Source: an uncultured Prevotella sp.
GTDB taxonomy: Bacteria > Bacteroidota > Bacteroidia > Bacteroidales > Bacteroidaceae
Reading direction: 5' to 3'
Length of the DNA stretch: 64,000 nt
Assembly: GCA_900315525.1 (NCBI GenBank)
Contig: OMZO01000003.1
Span: 1 to 64,000, forward strand
In this document: piece by piece, positions 7,282-15,024 of the stretch
Layout: the number at the start of each line of letters is the position of its first letter
Numbering within the stretch: position 1 is the first letter of the stretch
Translations under genes and position numbers: made by a program
Notes under the pieces: generated by a model
Seen by the model: the letters and a program-made list of their open reading frames with translations, nothing else
What the model was told of the DNA's origin: nothing
Database searches by the model: none

Positions 7282-9073
7282 CTTTCTGATATACGACGCA
7301 AAGGTGGCGGTGCTCATCGCCGTGTTCTACATGTTCTATCGCCTGTTGCTTAGTCGCGAGACGTTCCATCGCGTGAACCGTATCGTGCTGTTGCTGACGG
7401 CTGTGGCCTCGTTTATCCTGCCTTTCTGTGTCATCACGATGCACGAAACGGTGACGATGCCCATGCCCGAGATGCATGTGGAGATGGGGCCTTTGATGGC
7501 TGAAGTCGAGACGCCCTCCGTGCCGCTATGGCAGACTCTCCTGCCCATCCTATTTATAATAGGTATGTGCGCGACGCTGGGACACACCTTGCTGTCGATG
7601 ATCAGAATCATTCTGCTGATACGGAAAAGTGAGCATCATCCGCAGCCTGATGGCGTGACTGTCTGCGTGACCGGTAACGCAGCGCTGTCACCCTTCAGTT
7701 GGATGCACTATATCGTCATGAACCGTGAGGACTATGAGACTCATGATTCCGCTATTCTTGCTCATGAACGGGGACACATCCGCCTACACCACTCGTGGGA
7801 TCTGATCCTCGTTGACACGCTCACCGCTTTGCAATGGTTCAACCCTGCTATGTGGATGCTGCGCGCAGACCTGCGTGCCATCCATGAGTATGAGGCCGAT
7901 GCAGCGGTTCTCTCTCAAGGTATCAACGCGCGTCAATACCAATACCTGTTGATTACCAAGGCCGCAGGCATCGGCGGGTACTCCCTTGCCAACGGTATCT
8001 CCCACAGTACCCTCAAAAACCGAATCAATATGATGTTACATACTAAATCCCCGCGCCAACGTTATCTGAAGTTGTTGGCTCTCCTGCCTATCGTGGCTGT
8101 AGCCCTCGCCGTGAATGCCGAGACAGTGACAGATGTAGTCTATACCCAGCCGCAGAAGCAGATGGTGAAGAAAGGCAGGAAGGCTGCTACGATCAATCTG
8201 GGAAGTAATCGCTCAGTTCTTCAGGTGGTGGAGACAGAAGAGCCAGAAAAGGCCGTCAAAGGCGAGAAATTCACGCTGAAAGGCTTGGTGGTAGATGCTG
8301 AGGCTGCACAACCAGTTGTTGGAGCGGTCGTTAAAATCGAAGGATCCACGAAGGGAACCGTCAGCGATCGCGAAGGAAACTTCCAACTTGAAGTCTCTGA
8401 TGGCGACATCATCAATATCATGTATGTTGGCTATGAGACCATCTCTGCAAAGGTCGACAAGAGCATTTCCGAAAATCGCATCAACGCTTATCCGATAGGT
8501 AAAGAACAGTCTGGGACTTCTGATGGTAAGACCTTCGATGTCGTGGAGGAGATGCCACAGTTCCCTGGAGGACCGGCAGCACTCTTCGAGTTCCTCTCTA
8601 AGAATATCCAGTATCCGAAGGATGCTGAGAAAGCCAAGCTTCAGGGGCGCGTCATTGTGACATTCGTTGTCAAGAAAGACGGCAGCATCGCGGATGCGAA
8701 AGTCGTAAAATCCGTGGCTCCTTCACTCGATGCTGAGGCACTCCGTGTGATCAATGCGATGCCGAACTGGACGCCAGGCCGACAGGGTGGACAACCTGTT
8801 AACGTGAAATATACAGTACCTTTGACGTTCCGTCTTAATGGCAATGACAACAAGGAAGTCGCACAAATTAGCAACGCTGGGAGTGATGCGCTGTCCGGAG
8901 GAGAGACTTTTTTCGTTATTGACGATAAACACGCAACTGCCGAGGAGGTCAAGCAGATTGATCCTAAGACCATCGACCACATGGACGTGCTGAAAGGCGA
9001 ATCTGCCACCAAGCTGTATGGCGAGAAAGCCAAGCATGGGGCTGTGCTCATCTTCACCAAGAAGAATCAATAA
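7274..9073 (+). CDS. BlaR1-like M56 peptidase with carboxypeptidase-regulatory and TonB C-terminal domains
   Basis: A 599-residue membrane protein. The first 280 residues are BlaR1/MecR1-like. They hold N-terminal membrane helices (about 10-25, 37-55, 88-115), the zinc motif AHERGHIRLH with HExxH at residues 164-168, the downstream HEYEADAAVL ligand region (about 204-213) and a last helix near 265-281. A carboxypeptidase-regulatory beta domain follows (about 333-390), then a TonB C-terminal domain (about 412-515; EEMPQFPGG and RVIVTFVVKKDGSI), then a TonB-receptor-plug-like tail ending GAVLIFTKK. There is no penicillin-binding sensor domain. It overlaps the BlaI gene and is read as a periplasm-sensing protease partner. 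The ligand is unknown. Confidence 0.85.
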   Translation: MIDFLIYDAKVAVLIAVFYMFYRLLLSRETFHRVNRIVLLLTAVASFILPFCVITMHETVTMPMPEMHVEMGPLMAEVETPSVPLWQTLLPILFIIGMCATLGHTLLSMIRIILLIRKSEHHPQPDGVTVCVTGNAALSPFSWMHYIVMNREDYETHDSAILAHERGHIRLHHSWDLILVDTLTALQWFNPAMWMLRADLRAIHEYEADAAVLSQGINARQYQYLLITKAAGIGGYSLANGISHSTLKNRINMMLHTKSPRQRYLKLLALLPIVAVALAVNAETVTDVVYTQPQKQMVKKGRKAATINLGSNRSVLQVVETEEPEKAVKGEKFTLKGLVVDAEAAQPVVGAVVKIEGSTKGTVSDREGNFQLEVSDGDIINIMYVGYETISAKVDKSISENRINAYPIGKEQSGTSDGKTFDVVEEMPQFPGGPAALFEFLSKNIQYPKDAEKAKLQGRVIVTFVVKKDGSIADAKVVKSVAPSLDAEALRVINAMPNWTPGRQGGQPVNVKYTVPLTFRLNGNDNKEVAQISNAGSDALSGGETFFVIDDKHATAEEVKQIDPKTIDHMDVLKGESATKLYGEKAKHGAVLIFTKKNQ

Positions 9074-9091
9074 ATCTCTCTCATTATAGAC

Positions 9092-10351
9092 ATGAAGAAA
9101 CTACCAAGTCTTTTTGTCATCCTCGCCCTGCTGACGGTGCAACCCGCCAGGGGCGAGGCTATTGACTCTCTACAGATACTCATGCAGCGTGGCGATAGCT
9201 GCATGCAGCAGTTCAATACCTTCGAGGCGCTGAATCATTACCAGCAAGCGTATGCCATCGCCAAAACCAGAAGTCAGCAACGGGCTGTAGAACAACTTGA
9301 GCTTCCTCTCGACAAGCTTGAAGGACTGCCTCAGGAGAGGCAAGACGAGATCATCGAGCGTTTGAAGCATGATGCGGAGCAGAGTGCTGTCGTCTCCTGC
9401 CCCATCCAGATGAAACTCGCCGACTGCTATTACAAGCGTGCTAACTATCGTCAGGCTTCCGACCTGTTGAAATTGATTCCCGAGGACTCGCTCTCGCACG
9501 AGGCTTTCCGCGAACTCGCCAATAGCTATAAGCGACTGGGTGATACCGATTCCTATGTCTATTGGACGAGCCAACTGGTAAAGCACTATCCGATGGATGG
9601 TGAGATGGTGGCAGGCTTGATCTTGGGTTATGCCCAACTGAATCAGCCAGAGAAAGGTCTGACCTTAGGTCTGAACTATAGTCTGAAGGATCGGACCAAC
9701 ATTCTGGTGAATCGTGCGGTGGCAGATGCCTTCTTCCTGAAACGAGATTTCACGGCAGCAGGCATCTGGTACGACCAGTTGTTGCAGCAGGGCGACTCCA
9801 CCTTCAACACCCTGTACTCTGCAGGTATGAGTCATTCACAGGCAGGCAACTTGGAGAAAGCCTACAACTGTCTGAGCCAGGCCTTGATCCTCAGTCAACT
9901 ACAGCATGCTGGCTGTGCTTATCGCTTAGGTGTGGTCTGTGTCGATACGAAGCGCTACGAGGAAGGTCTGCGGGCACTTGACTTGGCCATCGAACTCACC
10001 AAGCCCGATACGACGATGATGAACGCCATCACCCTTTCGCAAGGCGAGGGCTATTACCTGACGGAACATTATCCAGAGGCTGTGGAGGCATGGAAGCGCC
10101 ATCTCAGCTATAACCCCGGCTCCATCGCTACTTACTATAATATTGCCAACACCTATACCTATCTGGTGAAGGATGATGAACAAGCGAAGAAATACTATCA
10201 GCAGTTCCTAGATTTAGCTCGCCAGGAAGCTGAACCCAACGAACAACTTAAGGAGATGATCCGTAAATCAGAGGAGATGATGAAGACCTATAGGCTTATC
10301 GAACAACGTAAGCAAAAGACGAAGGGGCGTTCATCACACGGCCTCCAATGA
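9092..10351 (+). CDS. Secreted tetratricopeptide-repeat protein
   Basis: A 419-residue protein with a signal peptide (about 1-21, SLFVILALLTV core). It is followed by tandem TPR-like helical pairs, for example DSCMQQFNTFEALNHYQQAY, MKLADCYYKRANYRQASDLL and TYYNIANTYTYLVKDDEQAK. It lies 18 bp after the BlaR1-like gene and shares its operon, which ends in a terminator at 10374-10410. BlaI-BlaR1-TPR trios are common in Bacteroidetes. The TPR protein is probably a periplasmic scaffold. No enzymatic motif is visible. Confidence 0.8.
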   Translation: MKKLPSLFVILALLTVQPARGEAIDSLQILMQRGDSCMQQFNTFEALNHYQQAYAIAKTRSQQRAVEQLELPLDKLEGLPQERQDEIIERLKHDAEQSAVVSCPIQMKLADCYYKRANYRQASDLLKLIPEDSLSHEAFRELANSYKRLGDTDSYVYWTSQLVKHYPMDGEMVAGLILGYAQLNQPEKGLTLGLNYSLKDRTNILVNRAVADAFFLKRDFTAAGIWYDQLLQQGDSTFNTLYSAGMSHSQAGNLEKAYNCLSQALILSQLQHAGCAYRLGVVCVDTKRYEEGLRALDLAIELTKPDTTMMNAITLSQGEGYYLTEHYPEAVEAWKRHLSYNPGSIATYYNIANTYTYLVKDDEQAKKYYQQFLDLARQEAEPNEQLKEMIRKSEEMMKTYRLIEQRKQKTKGRSSHGLQ

Positions 10352-10373
10352 TTTCACCTTTATAAAGTTTAAT

Positions 10374-10410
10374 ACTGCGCAAAATATTTTATTTTTGTGC
10401 AGTTTTTTTT
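10374..10410 (+). terminator. Rho-independent terminator of the BlaI operon
   Basis: ACTGCGCAAAA (10374-10384) pairs with TTTTGTGCAGT (10393-10403) with one G-U pair, followed by a run of T to 10410. Confidence 0.85.
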
Positions 10411-10430
10411 GTTGTTTCGGCAATTTGAAT

Positions 10431-10438
10431 TATCTTTG
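10431..10438 (+). promoter_or_regulatory. -7 box for the GNAT-like gene
   Basis: TATCTTTG lies 39 bp before the ATG at 10478, after the preceding terminator. Confidence 0.65.
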
Positions 10439-10477
10439 CACCCATAATAAGGAAATTCTTACTATAGTGGGAGCAAA

Positions 10478-11608
10478 ATGGTAGAAATTCGTACTGTCAC
10501 GAACCGCCGTGAGCTGAAGTCATTCGTTCAGTTTTACTATGATCTATATCGTGGTAATGCGTATGCTGTGCCTTATCTATTCTTCGACGAGATGGCTACG
10601 CTCCGCCATGATAAAAACCCTTCGTTTGAATGTTGTGAGGCTGAATACTTCCTGGCTTACAGGGACGGGAAGATCGTCGGACGTGTGGCTGCCATCATTA
10701 ACCGCCGTGCCAATGAGCGCTGGAATTGCCATCAGGTGCGCTTTGGCTGGTTCGATTTCATCGACGACGTTGAGGTTTCTACCGCCCTGCTGAAAGCCGT
10801 CGAAGACTGGGGCCGCCAACGTGGAATGAGTGAGATTGCCGGTCCCTTGGGATTCATTGATACCGATCGAGAGGGAATGCTGATCGATGGCTTCAATGAG
10901 TTGTCCACCATGTATGTCAACTACAACTATCCCTACTACCCCCAGCACATGGAACAGATGGAGGGGTTCAAGAAAGACAATGACTACGTGGAGTGCAAGG
11001 TAAAGGTACCCGAGGTGGTGCCTGCCAAGTTTGCGAAGATCACGGAGATGGTGGGCAAACGCTACGGCCTCAGAGTCCATAAGTTCACACGCCATGAGTT
11101 GATAGAGGAGGGCTACGGACAGAAGGTGTTTGATTTGCTGAACGCGACTTACAAGGATCTCTATGGCTTCAGCCAGCTCTCACAACGGCAGATTGACAAA
11201 CTTGTCAACGACTATATCAAGATTGCTGACCTGAACCTTGTTACAGCTGTCATGGACGGTGATAATATGGTCGGGTTCGGCATTACCTTCCCTTCCTTCT
11301 CGGAAGCGATGCAGAAGACCCGTGACGGGCGTCTGTTCCCATTCGGATGGTGGCATGTGCTGAAGATCTTGAAATGGCATAAGACGCCATTAGTGGATCT
11401 TCTTCTCATTGGCGTACTGCCTGAGTACCGTGCTAAGGGTGCCAATGCGCTTATCTTCGACGATCTGATTCGTCAGTTCCAGGCATACGGTTTCGAATAT
11501 GCCATCACCGGACCACAGATGGAAACTAATGAAGGTGTGCTTTCACAGTGGCAGTATCTTGAATCCATTCCATATCGTCGTCATCGCTGCTACCGAAAGA
11601 TACTGTAG
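10478..11608 (+). CDS. GNAT-like protein (YghO-type), function unknown
   Basis: A 376-residue cytoplasmic protein. The N-terminal part (about 1-150) reads like an acyltransferase fold: RTVTNRRELKSFVQFYYDLY, then YFLAYRDGKIVGRVAAIINR, a typical GNAT strand pair. The block EIAGPLGFIDTDREGMLIDG follows. The C-terminal half repeats a GNAT-like pattern with LLLIGVLPEYRAKGANALIFDDLI (core VLPEYRAKGANAL), which resembles an acetyl-CoA binding loop. This two-part layout matches proteins annotated as N-acetyltransferases or YghO-like. No substrate can be assigned. It has its own promoter and a hairpin at its 3' end, so it is a single-gene unit. Confidence 0.65.
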   Translation: MVEIRTVTNRRELKSFVQFYYDLYRGNAYAVPYLFFDEMATLRHDKNPSFECCEAEYFLAYRDGKIVGRVAAIINRRANERWNCHQVRFGWFDFIDDVEVSTALLKAVEDWGRQRGMSEIAGPLGFIDTDREGMLIDGFNELSTMYVNYNYPYYPQHMEQMEGFKKDNDYVECKVKVPEVVPAKFAKITEMVGKRYGLRVHKFTRHELIEEGYGQKVFDLLNATYKDLYGFSQLSQRQIDKLVNDYIKIADLNLVTAVMDGDNMVGFGITFPSFSEAMQKTRDGRLFPFGWWHVLKILKWHKTPLVDLLLIGVLPEYRAKGANALIFDDLIRQFQAYGFEYAITGPQMETNEGVLSQWQYLESIPYRRHRCYRKIL

Positions 11609-11622
11609 TCTTCCGGTAGCAG
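11587..11622. terminator. Bidirectional terminator hairpin
   Basis: CTGCTACCG (11587-11595) pairs perfectly with CGGTAGCAG (11614-11622). The stem straddles the stop codon of the GNAT-like gene and faces the convergent GH3 gene. Confidence 0.6.
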
Positions 11623-11637
11623 TGGCTGACGCTTCGT

Positions 11638-13980
11638 TTACTGTATGCTAGTCTCGGAGAAATAGTAGTCGCGCAAAGGCTTGCTGACGCTCTCTCCCTT
11701 CAACGTAAGTTCCTCTTGGAGTCTGATATCAGCTGATGAGGCACCTACCTTAATGATATATTTACCAGGAGCAATGTTCCACTGGCGCTGATCCTGATGA
11801 CTGTAGTAGCCCAGTTGCTCGGTATAAAGCTTCACCTTGACGGTCTTGCTCTCGCCAGGCTGGAGTGCCACGCGAGCGAAACCTTGCAGTTGGATGGGGC
11901 GGATCTGCTGCTCGTCTGTGGTCGGTGAGAGGTAGATCTGTGCAATCTCGTCGCCTGCCATCTGTCCTGTGTTCTTGACTTCAAACGAGAGATTGATGTT
12001 CTGATCAGCCGTTGAGGGTTCACCTTCAATCTTGAGGTTCTGATAGTCAAATGTGGTGTAGCTCAGACCATATCCGAAAGGCCAGGCCACGCGTGGGTCT
12101 TTTTCAGTGGAATAATTATAGCAGAGGGGTTCATATACCTCCGTATTGGGGTAGCTGACAGAGAGTTTGGCTGATGGTGATACCTTGCCATAGAGGATAT
12201 CGGCTACCGCATTGCCACCTTCCTCACCTGGATACCAAGCCTGAATGACAGCAGCACAACGGTTGGCTATGTTGGAGATAATCTGGGCGCGGCCACCGAA
12301 GACAACGAGGACCACAGGCTTGCCCGTTTTCAGCAGCTCTTCCACATACTGCTCTTGTTTGCCAGGCAGACGGAGGCCCTCACGGTCTCTGTTCTCACCG
12401 CAGAGCATCACGTTCTCTCCAACAGCGGCGATAATCACATCAGCCTGTTGGGCCATACCGAGTGCTTCTGCTTTGTCGATCTTCTCGCCAGCATCCACCT
12501 TGCGGTGCAGCAGCGCAAACTCCCAGGCGCGCTCGTCACCACCTTCGGTATATTTGGTTTCAATCGTTTCTGTCCAGTCGCAGCCGCGGGAGTACATGAG
12601 GTTCATACCCTCAGGCATACGCGATTTCATACCCTCCAACAGTCCGACGACGTGCGGATGGTCGAGATCCGTCTCTGTCATCTTCCAGAAATAGGTCATG
12701 GATGGGAAAGAGTAGTCGCCACACATTGCCCACATCGTGTTGGCATTCGGACCTGTGACGAGGATATTCTTCGCCTCTTTCAAAGGTAATACACCATTGT
12801 TTTCCAACAGGACTACTGACTGAGTGGCGATAGCATAGGCCGTCTGACGCTCTTCCGGAGTGTCGAGCGTAATATCTTCTGTGCTGTAGAGGTAGGGGTT
12901 CTTATCGAACAGACCTGCACGGAACTTATGGCGCAGCACGTCTTTCACGGCACGCTCAAAGACCTCGGGCTTAACCAGTCCCTCATCGATGGCCTTCTGG
13001 AGATGCTGATAGTTCGCCCCAGTGGGGAAATCCACATCGTTGCCGGCATTGATGGCGGCAGCAGCCTTGTGAAGCGGATCTTCGAGACGGGGGAGCTGGT
13101 CAATAGCGGTATAGTCGCTCACCACCATGCCGTCGAAACCGAGATAGCCGCGCAGGATGTCGGTCAGGATCTTGCCGTTGGCCACGCAGTTCACGGTGTC
13201 GTCATTGGCATCGAGCATGGCGTGATAACCTGGCATGAGCACCTTACTACCAGTCAGGCGGATCATCGTCTCGTGCGGCAGCAGTATCTCCTCCATCAGC
13301 GTCTTTTCGTCGGCATCACCACCACCACCGTAACCGAGGTAGTGCTTCGAACAGGCACCTACGCCTTTCTTGAGGTCCCCTTGTTGGAGACCACGTACGA
13401 AGGCAGTACCCATCACTGCTGAGAGGTAGCCATCCTCACCGTATGACTCTTCCAGACGGTTGAAGCTTGGTGTGCGACAGACATCGACCATCGGTGAGAG
13501 TGACAGCACACCGCCCATCTTGCGCATGGCAATGCCAGTCTGCAGTGTCTTCTTCTCTGCCAACTCAGGATTAAACGAACAAGCTTGCCCGATCTGCTGC
13601 GGATAGATGGTGGCGCCGCGGGTATTCACACCCGAAAGCACCTCCTCATGACAGAGGGCAGGGATGCCGTTAGGCGTGTTGTGCATCAGCCAGTCCTGAA
13701 CGGCTGCCACACGGTCGCGCAGCACATTGGGATCTCTGGGCTTTTGCATGGCGAACTGTGAGAAGTGGCCGATACCATTCGGAATCAGCTGTCGGCATTT
13801 AGCCGTGTCCAACTGTCCTTCTTCATTGAAGAGCTCGTCCATGTACATGCTTCTCAGTTGAGCGATACGTTCCTCTTGCGACATCTTGCCGTAGAGTTCA
13901 TCGACCTGCTGTTCCAGATCAGGGGCGGCGGTACAGCCTGTCAAAAGTGCAGATATGCACAATAACTTGATACCTTTCAT
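11638..13980 (-). CDS. GH3 beta-glucosidase-type lipoprotein (BglX-like)
   Basis: A 780-residue glycoside hydrolase family 3 enzyme that would release beta-linked glucose or xylose from oligosaccharide ends. A lipobox ALLTGC places the lipid anchor at Cys16, so it is probably on a membrane facing the periplasm. The nucleophile is Asp289 in GMVVSDYTAI. KHYLGYGGG and the GEDGYLS block are also typical of GH3. The alpha/beta-sandwich domain follows (about 385-620), and a fibronectin-III-like domain closes the protein (about 665-765). It begins 2 bp after the greA stop, so the two are likely co-transcribed. No SusC/D is adjacent. Glucosidase versus xylosidase cannot be settled from sequence. Confidence 0.9.
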   Translation of the reverse strand: MKGIKLLCISALLTGCTAAPDLEQQVDELYGKMSQEERIAQLRSMYMDELFNEEGQLDTAKCRQLIPNGIGHFSQFAMQKPRDPNVLRDRVAAVQDWLMHNTPNGIPALCHEEVLSGVNTRGATIYPQQIGQACSFNPELAEKKTLQTGIAMRKMGGVLSLSPMVDVCRTPSFNRLEESYGEDGYLSAVMGTAFVRGLQQGDLKKGVGACSKHYLGYGGGGDADEKTLMEEILLPHETMIRLTGSKVLMPGYHAMLDANDDTVNCVANGKILTDILRGYLGFDGMVVSDYTAIDQLPRLEDPLHKAAAAINAGNDVDFPTGANYQHLQKAIDEGLVKPEVFERAVKDVLRHKFRAGLFDKNPYLYSTEDITLDTPEERQTAYAIATQSVVLLENNGVLPLKEAKNILVTGPNANTMWAMCGDYSFPSMTYFWKMTETDLDHPHVVGLLEGMKSRMPEGMNLMYSRGCDWTETIETKYTEGGDERAWEFALLHRKVDAGEKIDKAEALGMAQQADVIIAAVGENVMLCGENRDREGLRLPGKQEQYVEELLKTGKPVVLVVFGGRAQIISNIANRCAAVIQAWYPGEEGGNAVADILYGKVSPSAKLSVSYPNTEVYEPLCYNYSTEKDPRVAWPFGYGLSYTTFDYQNLKIEGEPSTADQNINLSFEVKNTGQMAGDEIAQIYLSPTTDEQQIRPIQLQGFARVALQPGESKTVKVKLYTEQLGYYSHQDQRQWNIAPGKYIIKVGASSADIRLQEELTLKGESVSKPLRDYYFSETSIQ

Positions 13981-13982
13981 TA

Positions 13983-14450
13983 TTATGATAGTTGAATAGT
14001 TTCTATGCGAAGCTTAATCATACCGGCAGGGACGCGCACCTCGACGATGTCGCCTGCTTTCTTACCCATGAGCGCCTGAGCGATGGGCGACTTGACAGAG
14101 ATCTTTCCCTCGTGCATATCAGCCTCGTGAGGACTGACCAGCGTGTAGGTCATGCGGGCATTCGTGTTGAGATTCGTCATCTCCACACGACTGAGCAGCT
14201 GCACGGTGTCGTTGCCCATGCGTGACATATCGATGACACGGGCATTGGCCAGCACACGCTGCTTGAAGCGTATCCTACCCAATAGCCGGGCTTGTTCGCG
14301 CTTGGCGGCATGGTATTCGAAGTTCTCGCTCAGGTCACCCTTATCGCGGGCCTCAGCAATGGCATCGCGCACCTGAGGCAGTTCTACCAGCTCCATCTGA
14401 CGGAGCTCTGCTACGAGCTTGTCGTAGCCTTCTTGTGACATATATTCCAT
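13983..14450 (-). CDS. greA: Transcription elongation factor GreA
   Basis: A 155-residue GreA/GreB-family factor that helps stalled RNA polymerase cleave backtracked RNA. The N-terminal coiled-coil contains MSQEGYDKLVAELRQMEL and AEARDKGDLSENFEYHAAKREQ (core GDLSENFEYHAAK), with the acidic tip residues expected at the hairpin end. The C-terminal FKBP-like domain ends with AQALMGKKAGDIVEVRVPAG. I chose the ATG at 14450. The longer frame from 14489 adds residues encoded across the -7 box (14459-14466) and is not family-like. The downstream GH3 gene follows at 2 bp. Confidence 0.93.
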   Translation of the reverse strand: MEYMSQEGYDKLVAELRQMELVELPQVRDAIAEARDKGDLSENFEYHAAKREQARLLGRIRFKQRVLANARVIDMSRMGNDTVQLLSRVEMTNLNTNARMTYTLVSPHEADMHEGKISVKSPIAQALMGKKAGDIVEVRVPAGMIKLRIETIQLS

Positions 14451-14458
14451 AATGGTTG

Positions 14459-14466
14459 CAAAGTTA
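14459..14466 (-). promoter_or_regulatory. -7 box for greA
   Basis: The minus strand reads TAACTTTG, eight bases before the greA ATG, implying a very short leader. Confidence 0.65.
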
Positions 14467-14499
14467 CGGATTTTTTTTGGATAACTCAAGTTTTTTTAG

Positions 14500-14507
14500 T
14501 ACTTTTG
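14500..14507 (+). promoter_or_regulatory. -7 box for the MgtC-family gene
   Basis: TACTTTTG lies 25 bp before the ATG at 14533 and is divergent to the greA promoter. Confidence 0.6.
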
Positions 14508-14532
14508 CCCTCGAATTAATTTTAGACGACCT

Positions 14533-14991
14533 ATGATGCTTGATAATATGGCTTGGGAGTTTGTACTCCGTATCTTTGTGGCTGCCCTGCTGGGTGGCAT
14601 TATTGGCCTTGAGCGCGAGTACCGGGCGAAAGAGGCTGGTTTCCGTACGCACTTTCTGGTGGCACTCGGCTCTGCGTTGTTTATGATAGTGTCGGCCTAC
14701 GGTTTCGAAGATGTGGTATCGCTGCCAGGTCATCGCCTCGATGTGTCGCGTGTGGCTGCTCAGGTTGTTTCAGGTATCGGTTTCATCGGTGCAGGTACCA
14801 TTATCTTCCATAAGAGCGAGAATGTGGTGCGCGGACTGACTACGGCTGCTGGTGTCTGGGTTGTTGCTGCCATCGGTCTGGCTTGTGGTGGTGGCATGTA
14901 CATCTTGGCCATTGCCGCTACAGTGTTAGTGCTTGCCGGACTTGAGGCGTTTAATTTCTTCCTCCACAAGTTCGACAAGCACCGTAGATAG
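14533..14991 (+). CDS. MgtC/SapB-family membrane protein
   Basis: A 152-residue inner-membrane protein with four to five predicted helices. Hallmarks are GGIIGLEREYRAKEAGFRTH (about residues 21-40), VVSGIGFIGAGTI (about 78-90) and VRGLTTAAGVWVVAAIGLA (about 98-116). These match the conserved N-terminal domain of MgtC/SapB proteins. Some members act in magnesium limitation or virulence by modulating F-type ATPase, but many have no assigned role. The C-terminal cytosolic domain of Salmonella MgtC is missing, as in most short SapB-type members. It ends in a terminator before the convergent sensor gene. Confidence 0.9.
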   Translation: MMLDNMAWEFVLRIFVAALLGGIIGLEREYRAKEAGFRTHFLVALGSALFMIVSAYGFEDVVSLPGHRLDVSRVAAQVVSGIGFIGAGTIIFHKSENVVRGLTTAAGVWVVAAIGLACGGGMYILAIAATVLVLAGLEAFNFFLHKFDKHRR

Positions 14992-15006
14992 TTACGGTGT
15001 TTTTTG
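14980..15006 (+). terminator. Rho-independent terminator after the MgtC-family gene
   Basis: CACCGT (14980-14985) pairs with ACGGTG (14994-14999), followed by a T run to 15006. The stem overlaps the end of the gene. Confidence 0.75.
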
Positions 15007-15024
15007 GCCCCCTAGAGTAGAGTT

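Noticed and set aside
6925-9073. Beta-lactam resistance operon
   Set aside because: BlaI and BlaR1-like genes are present, but there is no beta-lactamase, PBP2a or penicillin-binding sensor domain.
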